Shown here in pieces: positions 1 to 5,018 of a stretch of DNA of 5,018 bases. The stretch comes from an uncultured Roseburia sp. (GTDB lineage: Bacteria; Bacillota; Clostridia; Lachnospirales; Lachnospiraceae): positions 1 to 5,018 of the forward strand of contig CAMGET010000143.1 of NCBI GenBank assembly GCA_946055175.1, written 5' to 3'. Each line of letters begins with the position of its first letter. Positions within the stretch are counted from its first letter, which is position 1. The translations under genes and the position numbers were made by a program. The notes beneath the pieces were generated by a model. It worked only from the letters and a program-made list of their open reading frames with translations. It made no database searches and was not told the DNA's origin.

Positions 1-2
1 AT

Positions 3-75
3 GCGCGAGTGGCTCAGTTGGTGGAGCACGACCTTGCCAAGGTCGGGGTCGCGGGTTCGAGTCCCGTCTCGCGCT
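3..75 (+). tRNA. tRNA-Gly (anticodon GCC)
   Basis: This is a complete 73-nt cloverleaf. The acceptor stem pairs GCGCGAG (3-9) with CTCGCGC (68-74), and U75 is the discriminator base. The D stem is GCTC/GAGC. The anticodon stem is CGACC (29-33) with GGTCG (41-45), closing the 7-nt loop TTGCCAA with anticodon GCC at 36-38. The T arm contains the usual TTCGAGT loop (56-62). GCC reads glycine codons GGC and GGU. The 3' CCA is not encoded, because CTT follows the discriminator, so CCA must be added by nucleotidyltransferase. The promoter lies outside the window, and earlier tRNA genes in the same transcript cannot be excluded. Confidence 0.96.
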
Positions 76-85
76 CTTATTATGT

Positions 86-115
86 AAAAAGGACATCCGA
101 AGGATGTCCTTTTTT
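86..115 (+). terminator. Rho-independent terminator of the tRNA-Gly transcript
   Basis: GGACATCC (91-98) and GGATGTCC (102-109) pair perfectly around a GAA loop. A-run 86-90 and the following T-run extend the stem to 13 base pairs, and the U tract runs 110-115. It begins 10 nt after the tRNA, which fits the end of the tRNA transcript. The A-run on the other side means it could also work on the minus strand. Confidence 0.92.
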
Positions 116-245
116 CTATAATCGAGCCATGCCTGGGCCCGAAGGTTCGAGTGTCTCCGTTCCTTGTTCCTATTGGAATAACGCTATATCAGAAATATGG
201 AGACAAAATTTTTAACAACATATTTGGAGATTTCAACGATACGTG
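116..245. other. Intergenic stretch without a supported gene
   Basis: This forms the first part of the roughly 260-base gap between the tRNA terminator and thyA. No reading frame here has a ribosome binding site or recognisable protein. A frame open across 9-215 runs through the tRNA and terminator and is not a gene. Two things stand out: a short tRNA-3'-end-like sequence at 144-157, and a weak promoter-like pair (TTGTTC 164-169, TATATC 185-190, spacer 15) that could start a short RNA ending at the 246-296 terminator. Neither is strong. Confidence 0.5.
144..157 (+). repeat. Possible degenerate tRNA 3'-end fragment
   Basis: GGTTCGAGT (144-152) is identical to the T-arm of the upstream tRNA-Gly (54-62). 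The next five bases, GTCTC (153-157), match tRNA positions 66-70 if three C residues (63-65) are missing. The stem-forming partner bases are not conserved, so this is not a functional tRNA. It could be the worn remnant of a duplicated tRNA 3' end, as left by elements that integrate at tRNA genes, or chance similarity. Confidence 0.3.
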
Positions 246-296
246 AACTGTAGGTAAAGGAACATAACTTTTTCCTACAGTTTTCTTTTATTTTTG
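246..296 (+). terminator. Second intrinsic terminator, with no obvious gene upstream
   Basis: AACTGTAGG (246-254) pairs with CCTACAGTT (274-282). The stem can continue past a T-T mismatch into an AAAG/TTTT segment, leaving a small loop. A broken T tract follows (281-284, 286-289, 291-295). It lies just upstream of the thyA promoter, so it insulates thyA rather than attenuating it. Since the tRNA already has its own terminator, this one either backs it up or ends an unannotated short RNA. The T-rich tract may also act as an UP-like element for the promoter at 303. Confidence 0.7.
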
Positions 297-302
297 CGCC
301 TC

Positions 303-331
303 TTGAATTCTCCCTATAAATTCGATACAAT
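303..331 (+). promoter_or_regulatory. Sigma-A type promoter of thyA-folA
   Basis: The -35 box TTGAAT (303-308) and -10 box TACAAT (326-331) are separated by exactly 17 bases. Each box matches the vegetative consensus at five or four positions, and the DNA upstream is T-rich. Transcription should begin near 338, giving a leader of about 40 nt before thyA. That leader is too short for a folate riboswitch. Confidence 0.75.
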
Positions 332-365
332 TAATTATTAGCAAGCAAAATGATGTCCACATGAA

Positions 366-371
366 AGGAAG
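366..371 (+). promoter_or_regulatory. Ribosome binding site that fixes the thyA start
   Basis: AGGAAG lies 7 nt before ATG 379. An in-frame ATG at 361 would include this site in its own coding sequence and has no purine-rich site in front of it, so 379 is preferred. Confidence 0.75.
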
Positions 372-378
372 AAAAGAA

Positions 379-1227
379 ATGAGTCTAGCAGATCAGATTT
401 TTGTTAACATGTGTAAAGATATTTTGGAGAATGGTACAAGCACGGAAGGGGAAAAAGTGCGTCCGCATTGGGAAGACGGAACGAGTGCCTATACGATAAA
501 GAAATTTGGGGTGGTAAACCGCTATGATTTATCAAAAGAGTTTCCGGCGATTACGTTACGTAAAACCGCAATTAAGACATGCACGGAAGAAATGCTTTGG
601 ATTTGGCAGAGAAAGTCAAATAATATCCATGACTTAAACAGTACGGTCTGGGATGAATGGGCAGACGAGACAGGTTCTATTGGGAAAGCGTATGGCTATC
701 AGCTTGGAGTCAAGCACCAGTATAAAGAGGGAATGATGGATCAGGTGGATCGCGTGATTTATGATTTAAAACATAATCCGTTCAGCCGCCGTATTATGAC
801 AAACATTTATGTACATCAGGATTTACATGAAATGAATTTGTATCCATGTGCTTACAGTATGACCTTTAATGTCACAAGTAAACCGGGAGATGACAAGTTA
901 ACCTTAAATGCAATTTTGAATCAGCGTTCTCAGGATGTGCTTGCAGCAAACAACTGGAACGTATGTCAGTATGCGGTACTAATGCATATGTTGGCGCAGG
1001 TGTGTGATATGAAGGTGGGCGAGCTGGTTCATGTCATTGCAGATGCACATATTTATGACAGACATGTGCCGATTATTAAGGAATTGATTGAAAGAGAACA
1101 GTATCCGGCTCCAAAATTCACATTAAATCCGGATATTAAGGATTTCTACCAGTTTACAACAAAGGATATCACCATTGAGGACTATGTAACCGGTCCGCAG
1201 ATTAAGGATATTCCAATCGCAGTTTAA
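379..1227 (+). CDS. thyA: Thymidylate synthase (dUMP to dTMP)
   Basis: Cytosolic, homodimeric folate-dependent enzyme that methylates dUMP using 5,10-methylene-tetrahydrofolate, giving dTMP and dihydrofolate. The 282-residue protein has normal length for the family. Visible motifs are the phosphate-binding SRR (Arg137, Arg138), catalytic Cys157 in YPCAY, the phosphate/nucleotide signature QRSQD (Arg183, Ser184, Asp186), the uracil-selecting Asn194 (Asn rather than Asp argues for dUMP, not dCMP), and His224/Tyr226 in DAHIY for the ribose. The residue after the catalytic Cys is Ala instead of the His of E. coli ThyA. Together with the LLWIWQ-KSN region and the KDFY tail, this recalls the Bacillus/phage phi3T type of ThyA (from memory). 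The start is ATG 379, set by the ribosome site at 366-371; ATG 361 would add six residues. It is the first gene of a unit with folA, which recycles its dihydrofolate product. Its stop codon lies inside a 12-bp hairpin stem. Confidence 0.96.
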   Translation: MSLADQIFVNMCKDILENGTSTEGEKVRPHWEDGTSAYTIKKFGVVNRYDLSKEFPAITLRKTAIKTCTEEMLWIWQRKSNNIHDLNSTVWDEWADETGSIGKAYGYQLGVKHQYKEGMMDQVDRVIYDLKHNPFSRRIMTNIYVHQDLHEMNLYPCAYSMTFNVTSKPGDDKLTLNAILNQRSQDVLAANNWNVCQYAVLMHMLAQVCDMKVGELVHVIADAHIYDRHVPIIKELIEREQYPAPKFTLNPDIKDFYQFTTKDITIEDYVTGPQIKDIPIAV

Positions 1228-1256
1228 ATGCGCCTTATATCGGAGCGCATTTAAAC
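1222..1256 (+). repeat. Inverted repeat spanning the thyA stop codon
   Basis: GTTTAAATGCGC (1222-1233) and GCGCATTTAAAC (1245-1256) are a perfect 12-bp inverted repeat with an 11-base loop. The thyA stop TAA (1225-1227) is within the left arm. No T tract follows, so it is not a standard terminator. It may protect the thyA message end, mark a processing site, or tune folA expression. Confidence 0.75.
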
Positions 1257-1257
1257 C

Positions 1258-1282
1258 GAAGAATGCAAAATCGGCATTCTTC
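1258..1282 (+). repeat. Second hairpin between thyA and folA
   Basis: GAAGAATGC (1258-1266) and GCATTCTTC (1274-1282) form a perfect 9-bp stem with a 7-base loop, one base after the first hairpin. CCCTTAAAA follows, with no T tract. TCGG occurs in the loop of hairpin 1 (1240-1243) and across the loop and right arm of this one (1271-1274). Both copies can pair with CCGA at 1256-1259, so alternative folds are possible. Confidence 0.7.
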
Positions 1283-1312
1283 CCTTAAAAAATAGAAAGG
1301 AAATGATATTTT

Positions 1313-1804
1313 ATGAACTTAATTGCAGCAGTAGATCAAAACTGGGCAATCGGCAATAAAAATAAGCTTTTAGTACGGATTCCGGATGACCAGAAATTTT
1401 TTCGTGAGACAACGACGGGAAAAGTAGTTGTTATGGGAAGAAAGACATTGGAAAGCTTTCCAAACGGATTGCCACTTAAAAACAGAACCAATATTGTGCT
1501 GACACATGATAAAAACTATCAGGTAAAGGATGCCATTGTTTTGCATTCTTTAGAAGAGCTGCATGCAGAACTGCAGAAGTATCCAAGCGAGGATATTTAT
1601 GTAATTGGCGGAGAGACGATTTACCGCCAGTTGCTTGATGAATGCGATGTAGCGCACATTACAAAAATCGATTACGCTTATGATGCGGATGCATATTTCC
1701 CGAATCTGGACGAAAGACCGGAATGGAAGATTACTGCAGACAGCGAGGAACAGACTTATTTCGATTTAGAGTACTATTTCTATAAATACGAACGGATTAA
1801 GTAG
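1313..1804 (+). CDS. folA: Dihydrofolate reductase
   Basis: NADPH-dependent cytosolic enzyme reducing dihydrofolate to tetrahydrofolate; the target of trimethoprim. The 163 residues match the usual bacterial size of about 160. Visible motifs are the N-terminal strand and Met20-type loop (AAVDQNWAIG, residues 5-14), catalytic acid Asp26 in IPDDQKFF with Phe30 in the folate pocket, the NADPH-binding MGRKTLESFP (41-50), NRTNIVL (about 58-64), the glycine pair in YVIGGETIY, and the late DADAYFP motif. The start ATG 1313 has AGGA at 1298-1301, a slightly long 11-nt spacing. It follows thyA by 85 bases with no terminator or evident promoter between them, so the two are probably co-transcribed. No catalytic residue appears missing, and I see no clear sign of a resistance-type variant, though that cannot be judged by eye. 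No terminator is visible after the stop. Confidence 0.95.
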   Translation: MNLIAAVDQNWAIGNKNKLLVRIPDDQKFFRETTTGKVVVMGRKTLESFPNGLPLKNRTNIVLTHDKNYQVKDAIVLHSLEELHAELQKYPSEDIYVIGGETIYRQLLDECDVAHITKIDYAYDADAYFPNLDERPEWKITADSEEQTYFDLEYYFYKYERIK

Positions 1805-1846
1805 AAGATTAAAAAATATCAAACTTTAAGTGGTTAAATTATATCA

Positions 1847-1875
1847 TAGAAAAATGGAAAAAAATCATCTATAAT
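1847..1875 (+). promoter_or_regulatory. Promoter of the carrier-ilvB-ilvN unit
   Basis: TAGAAA (1847-1852), 17 bases, then a perfect TATAAT (1870-1875). The -35 box matches the consensus at four of six positions. Initiation would fall near 1882, only about 28 nt before the preferred TTG start at 1910, so no leader peptide, T-box or attenuator fits. No clear operator is visible. Read-through from folA is also possible because there is no terminator in 1805-1846. Confidence 0.65.
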
Positions 1876-1895
1876 GACTGGAAACTTAGATGGTT

Positions 1896-1901
1896 GGGAA
1901 G
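1896..1901 (+). promoter_or_regulatory. Ribosome binding site for the carrier
   Basis: GGGAAG lies 8 nt before TTG 1910. It is an imperfect Shine-Dalgarno sequence, but it is the only well-placed one. The in-frame ATG at 1874 overlaps the -10 box and has just a weak GGAAA about 14 nt upstream. Confidence 0.5.
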
Positions 1902-1909
1902 TGATAAAA

Positions 1910-2863
1910 TTGGAAAACTTTATTTACAGCATCAATGTTACACTGCCAATTTTTCTGGTAATGGTGATTGGTTATATTTTAAAACAGACAGGAATGCTGA
2001 ATGATAACTTTGTTACAGTCGCAAACAGATTTAATTTTAAAGTGACATTACCGTTTATGCTGTTTAAGGATATTTCCAGAGTAGATATCAGGGCAGTTTT
2101 TGACATACGATACGTATTGTTTTGTGCACTGGTGAGTACAGCGTGTTTTTGGCTTATCTGGGGAGGTACGAAGCTTTTTGTAAAAGATAAGAGTATTCGC
2201 GGAGCCTTTGTACAGGCATCCTTCCGTGGAAGTGCTGCCGTGATGGGACTTGCTTTTATCCAAAATATCTATGGAGAATCTGCCATGGGACCGCTTATGA
2301 TTGTCAGTGCAGTGCCGCTTTATAATATTTTTTCTGTGCTGGTTTTGACCTTCGAGTCGAACGAGGCAGAGAGCTTAAATAAGAAGGAAAAAATAAAACA
2401 GGCATTTATCAATATCGCAAAGAATCCGATTATTATCAGCATTTTACTTGGTCTGATTGTCGGACTGATTGGCATTGATTTTCCGGAACTTATTGATAAA
2501 ACAGTAAATAGTGTTTCGCAAATGGCGACACCGCTTGCGTTGATTACAATTGGTGCCGGCTTTGAGGGAAGAAAAGCCCTGGCAAAAATGAAACCGACCA
2601 TCGCTGCGGCGATGATTAAGCTTGTGATACAGCCACTTCTTTTTTTGCCGGTGGCGGCATGGATGGGATTTGCAGGTGAGAAAATAATTGCAATTCTGAT
2701 TATGCTTTCCTCACCGACGACACCGAGCTGCTACATTATGGCAAAAAGTATGCACAATGATGAAGTGCTGACTGCCAGTGTGGTTGTGGTCACAACATTG
2801 CTTGGAGCGGTTACGCTGACGATGTGGATTTTTGTTTTGAAAACGGTAGGACTGATAGGGTAA
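1910..2863 (+). CDS. AEC-family (auxin efflux carrier type) membrane transporter
   Basis: Integral inner-membrane secondary carrier of the AEC/Mem_trans family. Characterised bacterial members move small carboxylates such as malate or malonate. From the TTG start it is 317 residues, the usual size, with about ten hydrophobic segments: roughly 7-27, 39-58, 67-88, 100-119, 126-147, 174-190, 200-218, 229-252, 258-280 and 287-313. A charged cytoplasmic-type linker (about 149-170, rich in Glu and Lys) separates the two five-helix halves. Typical marks are FNFKVTLPFMLFKDI in helix 2, GFEGRKAL after helix 7, and SSPTTPSCYIMAKSM in helix 9, where both halves carry the helix-breaking prolines of this fold. 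TTG 1910 is chosen because the protein then begins MENFIYSINV, as relatives do, and because ATG 1874 (12 residues longer) sits on the -10 box. The stop is 5 bases before ilvB, so the two are surely co-transcribed and probably translationally coupled. The substrate is unknown; a branched-chain 2-oxo acid or acetolactate is a guess from context. Confidence 0.85.
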   Translation: MENFIYSINVTLPIFLVMVIGYILKQTGMLNDNFVTVANRFNFKVTLPFMLFKDISRVDIRAVFDIRYVLFCALVSTACFWLIWGGTKLFVKDKSIRGAFVQASFRGSAAVMGLAFIQNIYGESAMGPLMIVSAVPLYNIFSVLVLTFESNEAESLNKKEKIKQAFINIAKNPIIISILLGLIVGLIGIDFPELIDKTVNSVSQMATPLALITIGAGFEGRKALAKMKPTIAAAMIKLVIQPLLFLPVAAWMGFAGEKIIAILIMLSSPTTPSCYIMAKSMHNDEVLTASVVVVTTLLGAVTLTMWIFVLKTVGLIG

Positions 2864-2868
2864 AGAGT

Positions 2869-4590
2869 ATGGATATTACAGGAAGAAAATTATTTGTAAA
2901 GGCATTATTGGAAGAGGGAGTGGATACGATTTTCGGGTATCCCGGCGGAACGGTTACAGACCTCTTCGACGAACTATATAAGCAGGGGACTATTGATGTA
3001 GTGCTCCCAAGACATGAGCAGGGGTTAATCCATGCGGCAGAGGGCTATGCGAAGTCTACCGGAAAGGTGGGCGTATGTCTTGTGACAAGCGGTCCGGGAG
3101 CGACAAATATCATGACAGGACTGGCAGATGCACATTATGATAATATTCCGTTAGTTTGTTTCACCGGACAGGTACCACTGAATCTGATTGGAAACGATGC
3201 ATTCCAGGAGGTAGATATTGTCGGTATGACCAGAAGCATCACCAAATACGGCGTGACGGTTCGAAAGCGTGAGGACCTTGGAAAAATTATTAAAATGGCA
3301 TTTTATATTGCAGGTACAGGAAGACCGGGACCGGTTTTAATTGATCTTCCGAAGGACATCCAGACAGCCTTAGGACCGGCTGAATATCCAAAGAGCGTTC
3401 AGATTCGCGGTTATAAGCCAAATGAAAGTGTACATATTGGTCAGTTAAAAAAGGGCTATAAGTTACTAAAAGCAGCAAAACGCCCACTGATACTTGCAGG
3501 AGGGGGCATTAACGCATCCGGAGCACAGGAAGAATTTAGAACCTTTGTGGAGAAAATGCAAGTGCCGGTTGTAACAACCATTATGGGAAAGGGCGCACTT
3601 CCGACAGACCATCCATTGTATATAGGAAATACCGGAATGCATGGTAAATTTGCTTCCAATAAAGCAGTAAGCGAGTGCGATGTACTGTTTTCCATTGGTA
3701 CGCGTTTTAATGACCGTATTACCGGTGACTTGAATGAGTTTGCACCAAAAGCGAAGATCGTTCACATTGATATTGATACAGCGTCTATTTCTCGAAATGT
3801 AGTAGTTGACGTGCCGATTGTATCGGATGCAAAACTGGCACTTACACATTTGGCTGAATGGGCAGAGCCTAAAAATACGACCGCATGGCAGGAGCGAATC
3901 AAAACCTGGGATAGTGCAAATCCGCTTGAAATGCGCCGGGACCGTGGTATCACACCACAGATGATAATGGAAGGCATCAATAAGACTTTTGAGGAAGCAA
4001 TTTATGTGACTGATGTAGGTCAGAATCAGATGTGGGCAACCCAGTATCTTGAATTAGATGAGAAGCATCAGATGATTACCTCCGGAGGCCTTGGAACCAT
4101 GGGATTTGGATTCCCGGCTGCGATTGGGGCTAAAATCGGTAATCGAGACAAAACGGTTGTCTGTGTCACCGGCGATGGCGGTTTCCAGATGAATATGCAG
4201 GAGATGGCGACAACTGTGGTACAGGAGGCACCGGTGATTGTCTGCTTATTAAACAATCAGTATCTTGGTATGGTACGTCAGATGCAGCAGTTGTTTTATG
4301 GAAAACGTTACGAAGCAACCTGCTTACGACGCAGAAGAAGCTGCCCCAAAAACTGTAAGGGACCGAGTGATGCCTGCCCTCCGTATGAACCGGATTTTGT
4401 GAAATGGGCAGAAAGCTATGGCGCTCACGGTATTCGTGTTGAAAAAGCAGAAGAGATTGAAGCAGCTTTACAGCAGGCAAAAACATATACAGATGCACCG
4501 ACGGTGATTGAATTTTTGATATCATCAGAGGAAATCGTTCTTCCAATGGTAAAGGGCGGTAATCCGATGAGCGAGATGATTTTAAAATAA
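2869..4590 (+). CDS. ilvB: Acetohydroxyacid (acetolactate) synthase, large catalytic subunit
   Basis: ThDP-, Mg- and FAD-dependent cytosolic enzyme joining two pyruvates to 2-acetolactate, or pyruvate and 2-oxobutyrate to 2-aceto-2-hydroxybutyrate, the first step of valine/leucine and isoleucine synthesis. Its 573 residues show the three domains in order: N-terminal PYR domain with GYPGG (23-27), catalytic Glu50 in RHEQ, and SGPGATN (74-80); central FAD-type domain with GTRFNDR (277-283) and HIDID (299-303); C-terminal PP domain with the cofactor motif GDGG (435-438) ending in NN (462-463). Two oddities are visible. Met472 in GMVRQMQQLF replaces the Trp that favours 2-oxobutyrate in biosynthetic enzymes. 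Residues about 485-506 are an extra segment with Cys485, 492, 496 and 503 and four Arg in a row. The start is ATG 2869, with AGGG at 2857-2860; an in-frame ATG at 2824 lies inside the carrier gene. The following ilvN shows this is the anabolic form, not the stand-alone AlsS type. Confidence 0.95.
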   Translation: MDITGRKLFVKALLEEGVDTIFGYPGGTVTDLFDELYKQGTIDVVLPRHEQGLIHAAEGYAKSTGKVGVCLVTSGPGATNIMTGLADAHYDNIPLVCFTGQVPLNLIGNDAFQEVDIVGMTRSITKYGVTVRKREDLGKIIKMAFYIAGTGRPGPVLIDLPKDIQTALGPAEYPKSVQIRGYKPNESVHIGQLKKGYKLLKAAKRPLILAGGGINASGAQEEFRTFVEKMQVPVVTTIMGKGALPTDHPLYIGNTGMHGKFASNKAVSECDVLFSIGTRFNDRITGDLNEFAPKAKIVHIDIDTASISRNVVVDVPIVSDAKLALTHLAEWAEPKNTTAWQERIKTWDSANPLEMRRDRGITPQMIMEGINKTFEEAIYVTDVGQNQMWATQYLELDEKHQMITSGGLGTMGFGFPAAIGAKIGNRDKTVVCVTGDGGFQMNMQEMATTVVQEAPVIVCLLNNQYLGMVRQMQQLFYGKRYEATCLRRRRSCPKNCKGPSDACPPYEPDFVKWAESYGAHGIRVEKAEEIEAALQQAKTYTDAPTVIEFLISSEEIVLPMVKGGNPMSEMILK

Positions 4591-4593
4591 AAC

Positions 4594-4600
4594 GGAGGAA
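4594..4600 (+). promoter_or_regulatory. Strong ribosome binding site of ilvN
   Basis: GGAGGAA sits in the 18-base gap after the ilvB stop, with 8 nt between its end and ATG 4609. It is the strongest Shine-Dalgarno sequence in the window and would support good expression of the regulatory subunit. Confidence 0.8.
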
Positions 4601-4608
4601 ATACGGCT

Positions 4609-5018
4609 ATGAAAAACAGATGGATTGCGTTATACGTAGAAAATGATGTCGGCGTGTTAGCAAAAGTTGCCGGACTTTTTTCCGGAAAATCATACAACAT
4701 GCAAAGCCTTACGGTAGGTACGACAGAAGATGAAACGGTGTCCCGTATGACAATTTGTGTGACTAGCGATGATATCACCTTTGAACAGATAAAAAAACAG
4801 CTAAACCGAATGGTTGAAGTGATAAAAGTGATTGATTTGACAGATGTTCCGGTTCACATGAAGGAAATTTTGTTTGTAAAGGTTATGAAAATGGATATCG
4901 AACAGAAGGCAGAAGTATTTCAGATTGCAAAAACCTTTGATGAACATGGACATGTGAGAGTTGTGGATGTAGGACCGGATAGTGTGCTGTTAGAATGCAT
5001 GCTGACTGAAAGTAAAAA
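4609..5018 (+). CDS. ilvN: Acetohydroxyacid synthase, small regulatory subunit (3' end outside window)
   Basis: The small subunit binds the IlvB catalytic dimer, raises its activity and gives feedback inhibition by valine. The frame is open from ATG 4609 to the window edge: 136 complete codons, out of about 160-170 usual for the family. Residues about 4-75 are an ACT domain starting WIALYVENDVGVLAKVAGLF and continuing YNMQSLTVG. Asn12, Gly15 and Asn30 correspond to Asn11, Gly14 and Asn29 of E. coli IlvH, the valine site, so feedback control is probably kept. SRMTICV and the segment HMKEILFVKV (about 83-93) lead into the second, C-terminal domain, which is the part cut off. It is placed 18 bases after ilvB in the same transcript. 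I see no frameshift or stop in the visible part. Confidence 0.93.
   Translation, partial: MKNRWIALYVENDVGVLAKVAGLFSGKSYNMQSLTVGTTEDETVSRMTICVTSDDITFEQIKKQLNRMVEVIKVIDLTDVPVHMKEILFVKVMKMDIEQKAEVFQIAKTFDEHGHVRVVDVGPDSVLLECMLTESK

Noticed and set aside
9..215. 68-codon open frame at the left end
   Set aside because: It runs through the tRNA and its terminator, has no ribosome site and resembles no protein.
205..235. Similar segments ending in TATGGAGA and ATTTGGAGA
   Set aside because: The similarity is short and AT-rich with no regular unit; I do not count it as a repeat.
116..360. Tetrahydrofolate riboswitch before thyA-folA
   Set aside because: The promoter leaves only about a 40-nt leader, and the recalled conserved riboswitch segments are absent.
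361..378. Upstream in-frame ATG for thyA
   Set aside because: There is no Shine-Dalgarno site before it, and the six extra residues are encoded by the ribosome site of ATG 379.
1805..1909. T-box, leader peptide or attenuator before the ilv unit
   Set aside because: No run of branched-chain codons, no T-box core and no terminator hairpin; the leader from the predicted promoter is about 28 nt.
2824..2868. Upstream in-frame ATG for ilvB, overlapping the carrier
   Set aside because: The added 15 residues (MDFCFENGR...) are not IlvB-like; ATG 2869 has AGGG at 8 nt and begins at the family's usual N terminus.
2048..4778. Minus-strand open frames opposite the carrier, ilvB and ilvN
   Set aside because: They are shadows of strongly supported plus-strand genes, with no family resemblance or ribosome sites.

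Overview
The window looks like a chromosomal segment from a low- to mid-GC Gram-positive anaerobe, most likely a member of Clostridia and plausibly Lachnospiraceae. That placement is inference. It rests on AT-rich intergenic DNA, purine-rich Shine-Dalgarno sites at every gene, sigma-A type promoters, a tRNA without an encoded CCA end, and the character of the proteins (a Bacillus-type thymidylate synthase and an IlvB with a cysteine-rich insert). All protein genes read on the plus strand.

Layout: a tRNA-Gly(GCC) gene (3-75) ends at a strong intrinsic terminator (86-115). A gene-free stretch of about 260 bases follows. It holds a short tRNA-3'-end-like sequence, a second hairpin terminator with no visible gene in front of it (246-296), and a good promoter (303-331). 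This promoter drives thyA (379-1227) and folA (1313-1804), which are separated by two tandem hairpins. A second promoter (1847-1875) precedes a ten-helix AEC-family carrier (1910-2863). The carrier is followed after 5 bases by ilvB (2869-4590) and after a further 18 bases by ilvN (4609 onward, cut by the window end).

How the genes work together: ThyA makes dTMP from dUMP and turns methylene-tetrahydrofolate into dihydrofolate. FolA reduces that dihydrofolate back to tetrahydrofolate, so the first unit is a closed dTMP/folate cycle. IlvB and IlvN form acetohydroxyacid synthase, the first committed and feedback-controlled enzyme of valine, leucine and isoleucine synthesis. The carrier is transcribed with them and may move a carboxylate linked to that pathway. 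This last point is inference from gene order.

I see no mobile element, CRISPR array, phage gene or clearly new multi-gene system. The points most worth a second look are in ilvB: a four-cysteine insert beside the active-site loop, and a Met where biosynthetic enzymes normally carry the substrate-selecting Trp. The close coupling of the carrier to ilvBN and the unexplained structured elements around thyA come next.
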